In this document: piece by piece, positions 56,255 through 64,000 of the stretch
Numbering within the stretch: position 1 is the first letter of the stretch
How the letters are laid out: every line of letters begins with the position of its first letter
NCBI RefSeq assembly: GCF_000722695.1
Contig: NZ_JPFU01000015.1
Coordinates: 62,001-126,000 of the forward strand
Direction: 5' to 3'
Length of the DNA: 64,000 bases
Source of the DNA: Streptococcus mitis
GTDB lineage: Bacteria; Bacillota; Bacilli; Lactobacillales; Streptococcaceae
Notes under the pieces: model-generated
Seen by the model: the letters and a program-made list of their open reading frames with translations, nothing else
What the model was told of the DNA's origin: nothing
The model's database searches: none
Program-made: the position numbers and the translations under genes

Positions 56255-56279
56255 AAAAAAGAGCCGCACGGCTCTTTTT
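56255..56279 (+). terminator. Intrinsic terminator
   Basis: AAAAAAGAGCC-GCAC-GGCTCTTTTT, six bases after the stop of the ECF S-component gene. Confidence 0.9.
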
Positions 56280-56649
56280 ATTTATGGCTCAAGACTTGGT
56301 CAAGAAATCTCCCAAGAATTGATACTCTTCGAAAATCTCTTCAAACTACGTCAACGTCGCCTTGCCGTATATATGGTTACTGACTTTGTCAGTTCTATCT
56401 GCAACCTCAAAACAATGTTTTGAGCAGCCTGCGGCTAGTTTTCTAGTTTGCTCTTTGATTTTCATTGAGTATGAATTTAAAGATAATCAAAATGATAATG
56501 ATGGTTGCCAAGATGGTCACATCGTGATTGTAGCGGTTAAATCCATAAGCGATGGCTACGTTACCAATACCACCAGCTCCAACTGCCCCCGCCATAGCCG
56601 TTTCCCCAACAAGGGAAATCAAGGTCACAGTCGTCACACGGATCAAATC
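56271..56649 (-). pseudogene. Duplicate 3' end of metI, interrupted by a BOX element
   Basis: 56271-56321 and 56473-56649 match the 3' end of intact metI at 59106-59320. I counted about eight mismatches over 170 bp in the larger block. It encodes IRVTTVTLISLVGETAMAGA...FNRYNHDVTILATIIIILII, then the frame is broken by the BOX. It is in the same orientation as metI and lacks everything upstream. Confidence 0.8.
56322..56472. repeat. BOX element (A-B-C) inside the metI fragment
   Basis: A 151-bp element with boxA (CGTCAACGTCGCCTTGCCGT), boxB (CTGACTTTGTCAG and CCTCAAAACAATGTTTTGAG stems) and boxC. It is inserted after AAGAATTG of the metI copy, and the metI sequence resumes directly after it. 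Confidence 0.9.
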
Positions 56650-56683
56650 CGACAGTTCTTCTAGTAACTCTGAGCTTCCTAGG

Positions 56684-57928
56684 TTAAATTTTTTTACCTG
56701 AAAAACTTCTTTTTTCTAGTGATAAAATGAGCCCTATCACACTCACTACCAAAAACACCCACCAACAAAGCCTGATATCTTGTAAAGCTAAGAAGGAAAA
56801 TATAGACATTCCCAAGGGTAATGTTAGGGAAAAAATCATACTCAAGAGATTATTACTTCTAGCTAATACATCCGCGCTCAAGTTAGACAGTAACAGAGTA
56901 TCTAATTTAGGCATTGATTTCGACATCAAATACATGACAAAGGCTAAGCAAACAACACCTACTAGAGGAGAAAAATCTAAAATATTAGCAGTAGCAAGTA
57001 ATACAAACAGACTTGCATTGAGCGATAGCAAACTTGAAAACGACAATTTCCCAAAATAATCATGGGGGGTTAGGCTACCAAGAATAGCTCCTCCCAAGTT
57101 AACACATTCAATTAAAAATAGGGCTTGAGCATAGCTGAGATGATAGATAGTATGGTCTAATAAGTAAAAGTGATAAATACCTCCAACAGCTCCTCCCAAA
57201 GTATTCATTACCAAAATGACAAGGATCATTTTAAACAATGATTGACTTTCTCTCTGTCTAAAGATATCATCCATGTCCGCATAGATTGCCTTAACTTGTT
57301 GAAGTAAACTAATCGACTTATCCTCTACCGTTACAGACAAATACGTCAATTCTCTTCGATTTTTGAACAAAATAAGAGAAGATAGTAAAAAGAAGCCAGC
57401 ATTCACAATTGCAACAAAAGAAAAATTTTGGTGGCTTGTTGTGAGTAACCACACTCCTAAGGCTTGACCTCCTAGATTTGATAAATAGGAAACAAACTGA
57501 GTAAAGGAATAAGCTTCATAGAGTCTATCTTCCGAAATATTATGCTGGATAATCGGCATACGAAGGCCTGCTGTATAATCCGATAAAATATCCGAACAGA
57601 TATTAACCATACAGATAAAAGCAAACGTTACGAAGTTCTGATCATGAATCACACTAGCAATCAAAAGAAATAGTAGACTTTGCACACAACCAACCCAAAT
57701 AATTGTCCCTGCTTTATTCCGAGTATGATCAGCCTTAATCCCAACATAAAAAGTAAATAGGAAAGGTAAAATCGTAATCATATTCGCCATAAATACAGCT
57801 ATATTTTTAAAGGGTAGACTCGCAGCATAAACAATAAATACCAGATTATAAATATAAGCTCCACTTGAGCTTAAAAACCTCGATAAGGTCAGTATTCTAA
57901 ATAAATGATGTCTTAAGAATAGTTTCAT
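56684..57928 (-). CDS. MFS transporter
   Basis: A 414-aa membrane protein with twelve hydrophobic segments and a central cytoplasmic loop (about residues 190-215). YVGIKADHTRNKAGTIIWVG after TM2 is the MFS A-motif region (GxxADxxxRK). Substrate unknown. It lies downstream of an Rgg regulator gene, with a terminator between them. Rgg-linked MFS genes often export or import molecules regulated by peptide signalling. Confidence 0.8.
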   Translation of the reverse strand: MKLFLRHHLFRILTLSRFLSSSGAYIYNLVFIVYAASLPFKNIAVFMANMITILPFLFTFYVGIKADHTRNKAGTIIWVGCVQSLLFLLIASVIHDQNFVTFAFICMVNICSDILSDYTAGLRMPIIQHNISEDRLYEAYSFTQFVSYLSNLGGQALGVWLLTTSHQNFSFVAIVNAGFFLLSSLILFKNRRELTYLSVTVEDKSISLLQQVKAIYADMDDIFRQRESQSLFKMILVILVMNTLGGAVGGIYHFYLLDHTIYHLSYAQALFLIECVNLGGAILGSLTPHDYFGKLSFSSLLSLNASLFVLLATANILDFSPLVGVVCLAFVMYLMSKSMPKLDTLLLSNLSADVLARSNNLLSMIFSLTLPLGMSIFSFLALQDIRLCWWVFLVVSVIGLILSLEKRSFSGKKI

Positions 57929-57978
57929 AACAGGCCTTTCTCACATTTCAAAGAGTATTCTATTGAAATCAGTCTAAC

Positions 57979-58006
57979 AAAAAAAGCGGGACTCCCCACT
58001 TTTTTG
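57979..58006. terminator. Terminator between rgg and the MFS gene
   Basis: AAAAAAGCGGG-loop-CCCCACTTTTTT (one mismatch) with T tracts on both strands. On the minus strand it separates rgg from the MFS gene, so the latter needs its own promoter or readthrough. Confidence 0.8.
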
Positions 58007-58119
58007 TAATATATTTTTTCTGAAAATAGAAACTCTAGCGCCTAGAAACTACTAATTATCAATCCATCTACAAGGCTATTTATTTTTCATCAGTCGATGT
58101 AACGAGAATATATTACAAA
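58003..58119. repeat. Inverted repeat spanning the rgg stop codon
   Basis: TTTGTAATATATT (58003-58015) and AATATATTACAAA (58107-58119) are a perfect 13-bp inverted pair about 90 bp apart. The right arm covers the last codon and stop of rgg; the left arm overlaps the terminator. It could be ends of a small mobile element or a long-range RNA stem. Confidence 0.5.
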
Positions 58120-58982
58120 TCTTTATTTGAAAGCTGATTTGCAAAATAGTTTTCATAGTATCTTGCACCATCTACATACTCTAAATCTTGTAAGATTGTA
58201 ATACCTCTCTGGATTTTTTCAAGACCCTTATTTTTTACATTAAAAATAGTATCATAATACCCTTTAGCAATCATATAAATGATTTTAAGATAAGCTTGAG
58301 ATTCTGGCAATTCTCGTTTTTCAATCTGAAAGATAAAATAATCTGCTTTTAATTTATCCTTTTCCTCTATCGCTTTAAAGAGTCCATTAATTAAAATGGT
58401 GTCAATACCAACTTTGTTACTAGGTAAAGAGCCTAATAAATCCGTCTTTTGCAACATCTCCCTAGAATATTTAAAATAGAGGGGCAGAGGAAACAAAGTA
58501 GAAATCGTTGAAAATAGTTCCAATTCATAATTTCCCCAGATGTCAATAGTAAAAAAATAGTCATAGAGAAAAGTCAATTCTTCATCCGTTGCCCTTATTT
58601 CTGAATCAAAAAACACAAGAAGGCTTTTGATACGAATCATTTGTAAGAGATAGCTCTTTTCACCACTTGAACTATACTTTTGAGTCGTCTCTTCATACAA
58701 GGAGTGGAGAGAATCAATCCCTTCTCTGTCATATAAATCCCAAAGATTTTCTTGAAAAGCCAAAACCTTTTTCTGAGAAAAACCACGTACCAAGTACATA
58801 AATTCATTCAAATCAGAGTGGATGTTATCTAAGGCAGTAATCAATTTCATAGAGGATAAGTCTGCTTCTCCACGCTCAAATTTGCTCAGCATGGAATAAG
58901 TAAACTCTCCTCCCGTCGCCTCCTGTAGAGATACATTCCGACTCTTTCTCAATTCTTTAAAAACTTCTCCCAGATTTTGCAT
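58113..58982 (-). CDS. Rgg/MutR family transcriptional regulator
   Basis: A 289-aa regulator. N-terminal XRE HTH (LGEVFKELRKSRNVSLQEAT ... SMLSKFERGEADL, residues 4-50), then an all-helical TPR-like peptide-binding domain. The start at 58982 has GGGGAG eight bases upstream; the ATG at 58997 lacks one. Rgg proteins respond to short hydrophobic peptides, but I find no adjacent small peptide gene. Same strand as the MFS gene. Confidence 0.85.
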   Translation of the reverse strand: MQNLGEVFKELRKSRNVSLQEATGGEFTYSMLSKFERGEADLSSMKLITALDNIHSDLNEFMYLVRGFSQKKVLAFQENLWDLYDREGIDSLHSLYEETTQKYSSSGEKSYLLQMIRIKSLLVFFDSEIRATDEELTFLYDYFFTIDIWGNYELELFSTISTLFPLPLYFKYSREMLQKTDLLGSLPSNKVGIDTILINGLFKAIEEKDKLKADYFIFQIEKRELPESQAYLKIIYMIAKGYYDTIFNVKNKGLEKIQRGITILQDLEYVDGARYYENYFANQLSNKDL

Positions 58983-59112
58983 ATTGACTCCCCACAATTC
59001 TTAACTCTCTAACTCATAAAAGTAACGGTTGATAGCAACCAGTACAGAGAATTTTAAGTCTTGACTATAACGACAACTCCTATGAATGATGTACAGATTG
59101 CCTAGCTCTTTT

Positions 59113-59805
59113 TTATTTATGGCTCAATTTCTTAGTCAAGAAATCTCCCAAGAATTGGATTGCAAAGATAATCAAAATGATAATGATGGTTGCCAAGATA
59201 GTCACATCGTGATTGTAGCGGTTAAATCCATAAGCGATGGCTACGTTACCGATACCTCCAGCTCCAACCGCACCGGCCATAGCTGTTTCCCCAACAAGGG
59301 AAATCAAGGTCACAGTCGTCACACGGATCAAATCTGGAAGACCTTCTGATAGGTAAACACCCACGATGTCCCAGAAGGTCGCTCCGCTCGCTTGAGCCGC
59401 CTCAATGACACCACCATCCAATTCAGCCAAGACAACCTGCACCTGACGGGCAAAGAAGGCAAAAACTGCAAAAGATAGGGGTACGATAGCCGCATTTGGT
59501 CCGATACTTGTTCCTACGATTAGATGAGAGAAGGGTGACAAGACTGCCAAGAGAATGATAAATGGAACCGCACGGAAAATAGAGGTGATTTTATCCAAAA
59601 TCCAGAAAACGACTTTATTTTCCAAGACACCACCTGGAGCTGTCAAGACAAGGAAAAGACCTGCCACTAGCCCCAAGAAACCTCCGATGATGAAGGAAAG
59701 AACTGTCATATAAAGGGTTAGATAGATGGCTGTTCCCCAGCCTGCTTGACCAGCCCAGCCCATTTTATAAACATTTGGTAAATAGGTTTGAATCAATGAT
59801 TCCAT
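59113..59805 (-). CDS. metI: Methionine ABC transporter permease
   Basis: A 230-aa permease with five transmembrane helices. The EAA loop EAAQASGATFWDIVGVYLSE contacts MetN. It starts 1 bp after metN. Its last 210 bp are duplicated at 56271-56649. Confidence 0.93.
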   Translation of the reverse strand: MESLIQTYLPNVYKMGWAGQAGWGTAIYLTLYMTVLSFIIGGFLGLVAGLFLVLTAPGGVLENKVVFWILDKITSIFRAVPFIILLAVLSPFSHLIVGTSIGPNAAIVPLSFAVFAFFARQVQVVLAELDGGVIEAAQASGATFWDIVGVYLSEGLPDLIRVTTVTLISLVGETAMAGAVGAGGIGNVAIAYGFNRYNHDVTILATIIIILIIFAIQFLGDFLTKKLSHK

Positions 59806-59806
59806 C

Positions 59807-60868
59807 TTACTCTCCTCCTTTCAATACTTTTAGCTGTACGCCTGCTTGACGAATGGCTTCTTGGGCACCTGCCAACGCTGCTTTTTCACCTGACAAGACC
59901 ACCACCAATTCTCCAACAGGAGTGCCGTCGAGTATTTCGATATTCCCATAGAGGATATTAGCCGTTACTTGGTAACGCTTGTACAATTCATTCAAAAGTG
60001 GCTCGTCTGTTGAAGCTCCAGCGTACTTGAGTTGCACCAAGAGACTGTTTTCAGACAAGTGTTCCACGATTTCTTGCTTCTCGATTTTGACCATGGCTTC
60101 GTCAATACCTGTAGCAGTTGAGATAAAGTCCTGGGTCAAGGGTTGTTTAGGATTTGAGAAGATTTCAAGGACACTTCCCTCTTCAATCAAATGCCCATCC
60201 TGCATAACTGCCACACGGTTGGCAATGTCTTTGACAATCTGCATTTCATGCGTAATCAAGACAACAGTTAAGCCTAATTTTTGGTTCAAATCTTGTAACA
60301 AGGCCAAAATCTGCTTGGTTGTCTTAGGGTCAAGGGCAGAAGTTGACTCGTCTGAAATCAAGATTTTTGGATCATTTGCCAAGGCACGCGCAATGGCTAC
60401 ACGCTGTTTTTGCCCTCCAGATAGTTGTGAAGGGTAGTTTTCAGCACGGTCTGCCAAGCCAACCAAGTCCAACAACTTAGCTACTTTAGCCTTCTTTTCT
60501 TCCTTGCTAAGTCCAGAGTGTTTGAGGGCAAAGGCTACATTCTCCTCTGCCGTCTTTTGGCTCATCAGGTTGAAATGCTGAAAAATCATTCCAATATCTT
60601 GACGTTTACGACGTAACTGCTCTGCTGTCAAGGTCACCTTGCCATCAAAAATCACATCGTCATCAATGGTAATTTTGCCTGCAGATGGCTTTTGCAAGAG
60701 ATTAATCACCCGTACAAGGGTTGATTTCCCTGCTCCAGAATATCCAACGATTCCATAGATATCCCCTTCTTGGATGTGAATGGTCACATCCTTGACCGCT
60801 GTGATGGTTCTCTTCTTCTGATGAAAAGTCACATCGATCTGATCTAACTTGATAATATCTCTACTCAT
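59807..60868 (-). CDS. metN: Methionine ABC transporter ATPase
   Basis: A 353-aa ATPase. Walker [10 protein letters not shown] (near 38-46), signature [15 protein letters not shown], Walker [14 protein letters not shown], where DES replaces the more common DEA. The C-terminal NIL/ACT-like domain (about 270-353) binds methionine for transinhibition in MetN proteins. It overlaps the M20 peptidase gene by 8 bp. Confidence 0.93.
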   Translation of the reverse strand: MSRDIIKLDQIDVTFHQKKRTITAVKDVTIHIQEGDIYGIVGYSGAGKSTLVRVINLLQKPSAGKITIDDDVIFDGKVTLTAEQLRRKRQDIGMIFQHFNLMSQKTAEENVAFALKHSGLSKEEKKAKVAKLLDLVGLADRAENYPSQLSGGQKQRVAIARALANDPKILISDESTSALDPKTTKQILALLQDLNQKLGLTVVLITHEMQIVKDIANRVAVMQDGHLIEEGSVLEIFSNPKQPLTQDFISTATGIDEAMVKIEKQEIVEHLSENSLLVQLKYAGASTDEPLLNELYKRYQVTANILYGNIEILDGTPVGELVVVLSGEKAALAGAQEAIRQAGVQLKVLKGGE

Positions 60869-62234
60869 AGCTTCTAATCAGCTCCTCTACTAATTCAATA
60901 TGGGTGTAATAATCGGCGATTCGCACGTTCTCATCTCCACCGTGGTCGCGACTATTAGCATTTCCTAGACCGAAGGCCACCATTGGTACCTCTAGGGCAT
61001 CAAAGACCGTATGCATAGGCCCTGTCCCCGCTGTCGTCGGCAAGACCGAAACGCCCTGTGGATAGAATTTCTTGGCCAACTCGATTACATTGAGAATGGC
61101 TGGCGCGCTCATATCGCTTCGATAGCTCATCTCTCCCAAGGTATAGTATAATTCTACCTTATCAAAGCCATTTTTGTCTAGCTGTTTCCGAATTTTTTCC
61201 AGAACATCATGCGGTTCTAGGCCAGGAACCAAACGAACTTCTAGCTTAGCGCTGGCTTCTGCTGGCAAAATCGTTTTGACTCCTTGTCCTTGATAACCTG
61301 ACTGAATCCCTTCGATATTAAGGGCTGGTTCAAAAAAGAAACGTTTTAGAAAGGCTGCGCGGTCCTCTTGTAAGAGAGGTAATTCCAAACCATAAATCTG
61401 GCTGATTTCCCCTGGATTTCGTTGAGCGTAGGTATCTACCAAGGCCAATTCCCGTTCATTTGGCTCTTGTACTTCTTCGTACAAGCCTTCAACCAAGATA
61501 CGGCCATCTGCAGCACGAAGAGACTGTAAGGCTTGAAGGAGGTACCAAGGAGCTGATTCCACAACCCCACCATAACTGGAGTGGATATCCACATCAGCAC
61601 TTTTAACCTTGGCATCGAAGGTCACAATCCCCTTATTTCCACCAGAAATTTCTAGCTGTTCCAAGGCATTTTTTGTCCCTTGTTCCCAGACCAACAAATC
61701 CGCCCCACGGAGTTTATCCGCATGTTTTTCCAGATACTTATCTAGGTCTGTTGAAGCCGATTCCTCCGCTCCCTCCATGATAAAACTGATATTGACAGGC
61801 AGATCATCATGGTGCTGCATATACTTTCTCAAAGCACACAAACGAGCCGTGATATGACCCTTGTCGTCATCAACCCCACGCCCATACATAAAACCATTGC
61901 GGACCGAAAGCGTAAAAGGAGCCTCTGTCCAGACCTGATCCCCATCCGCTGGCACAGTGTCATAGTGGTTATAGAAAATCAAGGTCTTGGCATCTGGGCG
62001 CGAACTCTTGAAATGCGCCATGACAAAGGGAGCCGTATAAGTCTCATCAATCTCCACTTCAGCCCCAACACGCTTGAAAATCTCACCCAGATAATTGGCG
62101 ACTTCCTTGAGTCCAACCTGCTGGGCAAAGACTGATTTCTTAGAAATCAAAGTACGCAAAACCTCAAAATAATGCTGGACCACATGATCCTTTTCAAATT
62201 TTTCAATCTGTTCTTGTTCGCTAGGAAAAACCAT
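60861..62234 (-). CDS. M20 family metallopeptidase (dipeptidase-like)
   Basis: A 457-aa two-zinc peptidase. Metal ligands in [10 protein letters not shown] (His, Asp), [10 protein letters not shown] (Asp), EGAEESAS (Glu-Glu pair) and a C-terminal [10 protein letters not shown] (His). Embedded between metQ and metN, so it may release methionine from imported or peptide-bound forms; that link is inference. No signal peptide. Confidence 0.88.
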   Translation of the reverse strand: MVFPSEQEQIEKFEKDHVVQHYFEVLRTLISKKSVFAQQVGLKEVANYLGEIFKRVGAEVEIDETYTAPFVMAHFKSSRPDAKTLIFYNHYDTVPADGDQVWTEAPFTLSVRNGFMYGRGVDDDKGHITARLCALRKYMQHHDDLPVNISFIMEGAEESASTDLDKYLEKHADKLRGADLLVWEQGTKNALEQLEISGGNKGIVTFDAKVKSADVDIHSSYGGVVESAPWYLLQALQSLRAADGRILVEGLYEEVQEPNERELALVDTYAQRNPGEISQIYGLELPLLQEDRAAFLKRFFFEPALNIEGIQSGYQGQGVKTILPAEASAKLEVRLVPGLEPHDVLEKIRKQLDKNGFDKVELYYTLGEMSYRSDMSAPAILNVIELAKKFYPQGVSVLPTTAGTGPMHTVFDALEVPMVAFGLGNANSRDHGGDENVRIADYYTHIELVEELIRSYE

Positions 62235-62330
62235 ATTCTCTCTACCTTTCTATGAACTACTCTTCCTGACAATCCATGCTTTATACAAAAGCAAGAGGTG
62301 GAATTTTCTCTCCCACCTCCCTGTTTCTTA

Positions 62331-63185
62331 TTACCAAACTGGTTGATCCAAACCGTCTGATGTTTCTTCGATAACTTTTTTCACTTCATCTGTATGGTAA
62401 GCTGCAACAACTTTCTTGATAGCATCAGCTTTTGGTGATGATTCCCAATCTTTTTTCGCAACGATGATGTTGTACCATTGTTTTGAGTTTTCATCAGCTT
62501 GTTCTTTGAAAAGTGCTTTCTTGTAGTCCAATTTTGCTTCTGTAACGAAGGTATTGTTTACAACGGCAGCATCAACTGATGACAATGAACGAGCTGTTTG
62601 GCTAGCGTCCAATTCAGTGATTTTCAAGTTCTTTGGATTTTCTTTGATGTTAGCAACTGTTGCAAGAGCAGTTCCTGAAACGTCCAATTTAATCAAGCCA
62701 GCTGATTGAAGCAAGTAAAGCGCACGGCTTTCGTTTGTAGCATCGTTCGGTACAGCGATTTCTCCGTTCGCTGGGATATCTTCTACTTTAGTGTACTTGT
62801 TGTCACTTCCATTCAAACCTGAGTAAAGGCGGATTGGAGAGATGTATGTATCTGCAATCGCTACAAGGTCTTTCCCGTTTTCTTTGTTCCAGTTGTTCAA
62901 GAAGTTGTAGTGTTGGAAAGCGTTCAAATCTACTTCGCCATCAGCAGTTGCCTTGTTTGGTTGTGAGTAGTCTGTGAACTCTGTAAATTCCAAAGTGATA
63001 CCGTCTTTTTTAACCAATTCTTGGATTTTGTCCCAACGTTTTTCTTCAGAACCGCTACGGTTAACAGTTGCGATTTTGATAGTTGTTGCATTGTCTGCTT
63101 TCTTTTCTGAGTTTCCGCAAGCTGCAAGAGCCAAACCTGCGACTGTAGCAAGGGCTGCTACACCAAGCCATTTTTTAATTTTCAT
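62331..63185 (-). CDS. metQ: Methionine-binding lipoprotein MetQ
   Basis: A 284-aa NlpA-family binding protein. The signal peptide ends ALAAC, with the lipidated Cys at 23. IKIATVNRSGSEEKRWDKIQ and DLNAFQHYNFLNNWNKENG are typical of MetQ. First gene of the methionine uptake operon, behind a MetR box. Confidence 0.93.
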   Translation of the reverse strand: MKIKKWLGVAALATVAGLALAACGNSEKKADNATTIKIATVNRSGSEEKRWDKIQELVKKDGITLEFTEFTDYSQPNKATADGEVDLNAFQHYNFLNNWNKENGKDLVAIADTYISPIRLYSGLNGSDNKYTKVEDIPANGEIAVPNDATNESRALYLLQSAGLIKLDVSGTALATVANIKENPKNLKITELDASQTARSLSSVDAAVVNNTFVTEAKLDYKKALFKEQADENSKQWYNIIVAKKDWESSPKADAIKKVVAAYHTDEVKKVIEETSDGLDQPVW

Positions 63186-63216
63186 GATTCTTTCTCCTTA
63201 AAAATAATACCGTACT

Positions 63217-63245
63217 AGTATCTCACAATTTGTTTGATTTCACAA
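63217..63245 (-). promoter_or_regulatory. metQ operon promoter
   Basis: Minus strand: -35 TTGTGA (63245-63240), a 17-bp spacer, -10 GATACT (63222-63217). It ends about 30 bp before metQ. Confidence 0.6.
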
Positions 63246-63267
63246 ATTGTTATTAGATAGTCAGATA

Positions 63268-63284
63268 TATAGTTTAAAACTATA
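63268..63284. promoter_or_regulatory. MetR (MtaR) box
   Basis: TATAGTTTAAAACTATA matches the streptococcal MET-box TATAGTTTSAAACTATA except for A at the centre. It is 23 bp upstream of the -35, the right place for a LysR-type activator. Confidence 0.8.
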
Positions 63285-63298
63285 TGCCTAAAGACTTA

Positions 63299-63332
63299 GA
63301 AATCATCCACCTGATTCAGAATGGATGATTTC
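63299..63332 (-). terminator. Hairpin after the amino-acid binding protein gene
   Basis: GAAATCATCCA and TGGATGATTTC form an 11-bp stem, 7 bp past the stop at 63339. The T tract on the minus strand is weak, so termination may be partial. Confidence 0.5.
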
Positions 63333-63338
63333 AAAAAA

Positions 63339-64000
<662 letters not shown>

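Noticed and set aside
56362..56664. 100-codon plus-strand ORF over the metI fragment
   Set aside because: Antisense to the duplicated metI sequence and read through the BOX; no RBS.
58983..59112. Possible short hydrophobic peptide pheromone gene next to rgg
   Set aside because: Neither this spacer nor 57929-58112 contains an ORF of about 20-30 hydrophobic codons with an RBS; only GGTTG/CAACC forms a small hairpin.

Overview
The window is a low-GC Firmicute chromosome of the Streptococcus pneumoniae/mitis group, most likely S. pneumoniae. Evidence: seven clear and one degenerate BOX-type interspersed repeats, a late-competence gene (ccs4-like) behind a ComX box, the streptococcal order of the S10-spc-alpha ribosomal block, and an IreB-RuvX-DUF1292 trio. 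There are no tRNA, rRNA, CRISPR or intact IS genes.

Layout. 1-207 is the start of leuS (runs off the window). 527-4319 is a ferric-type ABC importer (lipoprotein, ATPase, fused double permease). 4422-6972 holds a phosphoglycerate-mutase-like enzyme, a UPF0210 protein and an ACT-domain protein. 7237-21931 is the 29-gene ribosomal block on the minus strand, rpsJ to rplQ, including secY, adk, infA and rpoA. It has its own promoter and structured leader (about 21940-22096), a strong terminator (7064-7120) and several long hairpins plus a BOX element in its spacers. 22175-26298 is the anaerobic ribonucleotide reductase cluster (nrdD, a 46-aa gene, a GNAT enzyme, nrdG and a frameshifted kinase), with NrdR-box-like sequences at the nrdD promoter. 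26412-28145 is a late-competence operon. 28222-34482 holds cls, two lipoproteins, folC, ireB-ruvX-DUF1292 and spxA. A tandem array of hairpins lies between the DUF1292 gene and folC.

34618-37661 is a P-type Mg2+ ATPase gene with an elaborate leader: promoter, M-box Mg2+ riboswitch, terminator, a 23-codon leader ORF rich in Asp/Glu/Pro/His, then two mutually exclusive hairpins ahead of the ATPase RBS. 37682-45259 carries pepP-like, uvrA, corA, a DUF1129 membrane gene, a TfoX-N-like gene, an S66 peptidase and a SemiSWEET. 45344-52588 is the tag-ruvA...mutL repair region (minus strand), split by a plus-strand riboflavin operon ribD-ribE-ribBA-ribH under an FMN riboswitch.

52899-59000 is a patchwork: a LytTR/DUF3021 pair, an NrdI-like flavodoxin, a remnant of an AraC-type response regulator, an ECF S component, and an MFS/Rgg cassette flanked by two copies of the 3' end of metI, one of them broken by a BOX. 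59113-63185 is the methionine uptake operon metQ-M20 peptidase-metN-metI with a MetR box upstream. The window ends inside an amino-acid binding protein.

The most noteworthy points are the dual-control Mg2+ ATPase leader, the hairpin array before folC, the duplicated metI end around the rgg/MFS cassette, and the repeat-driven remodelling around 53.8-58.1 kb. All calls were made by eye, without alignment or database search.
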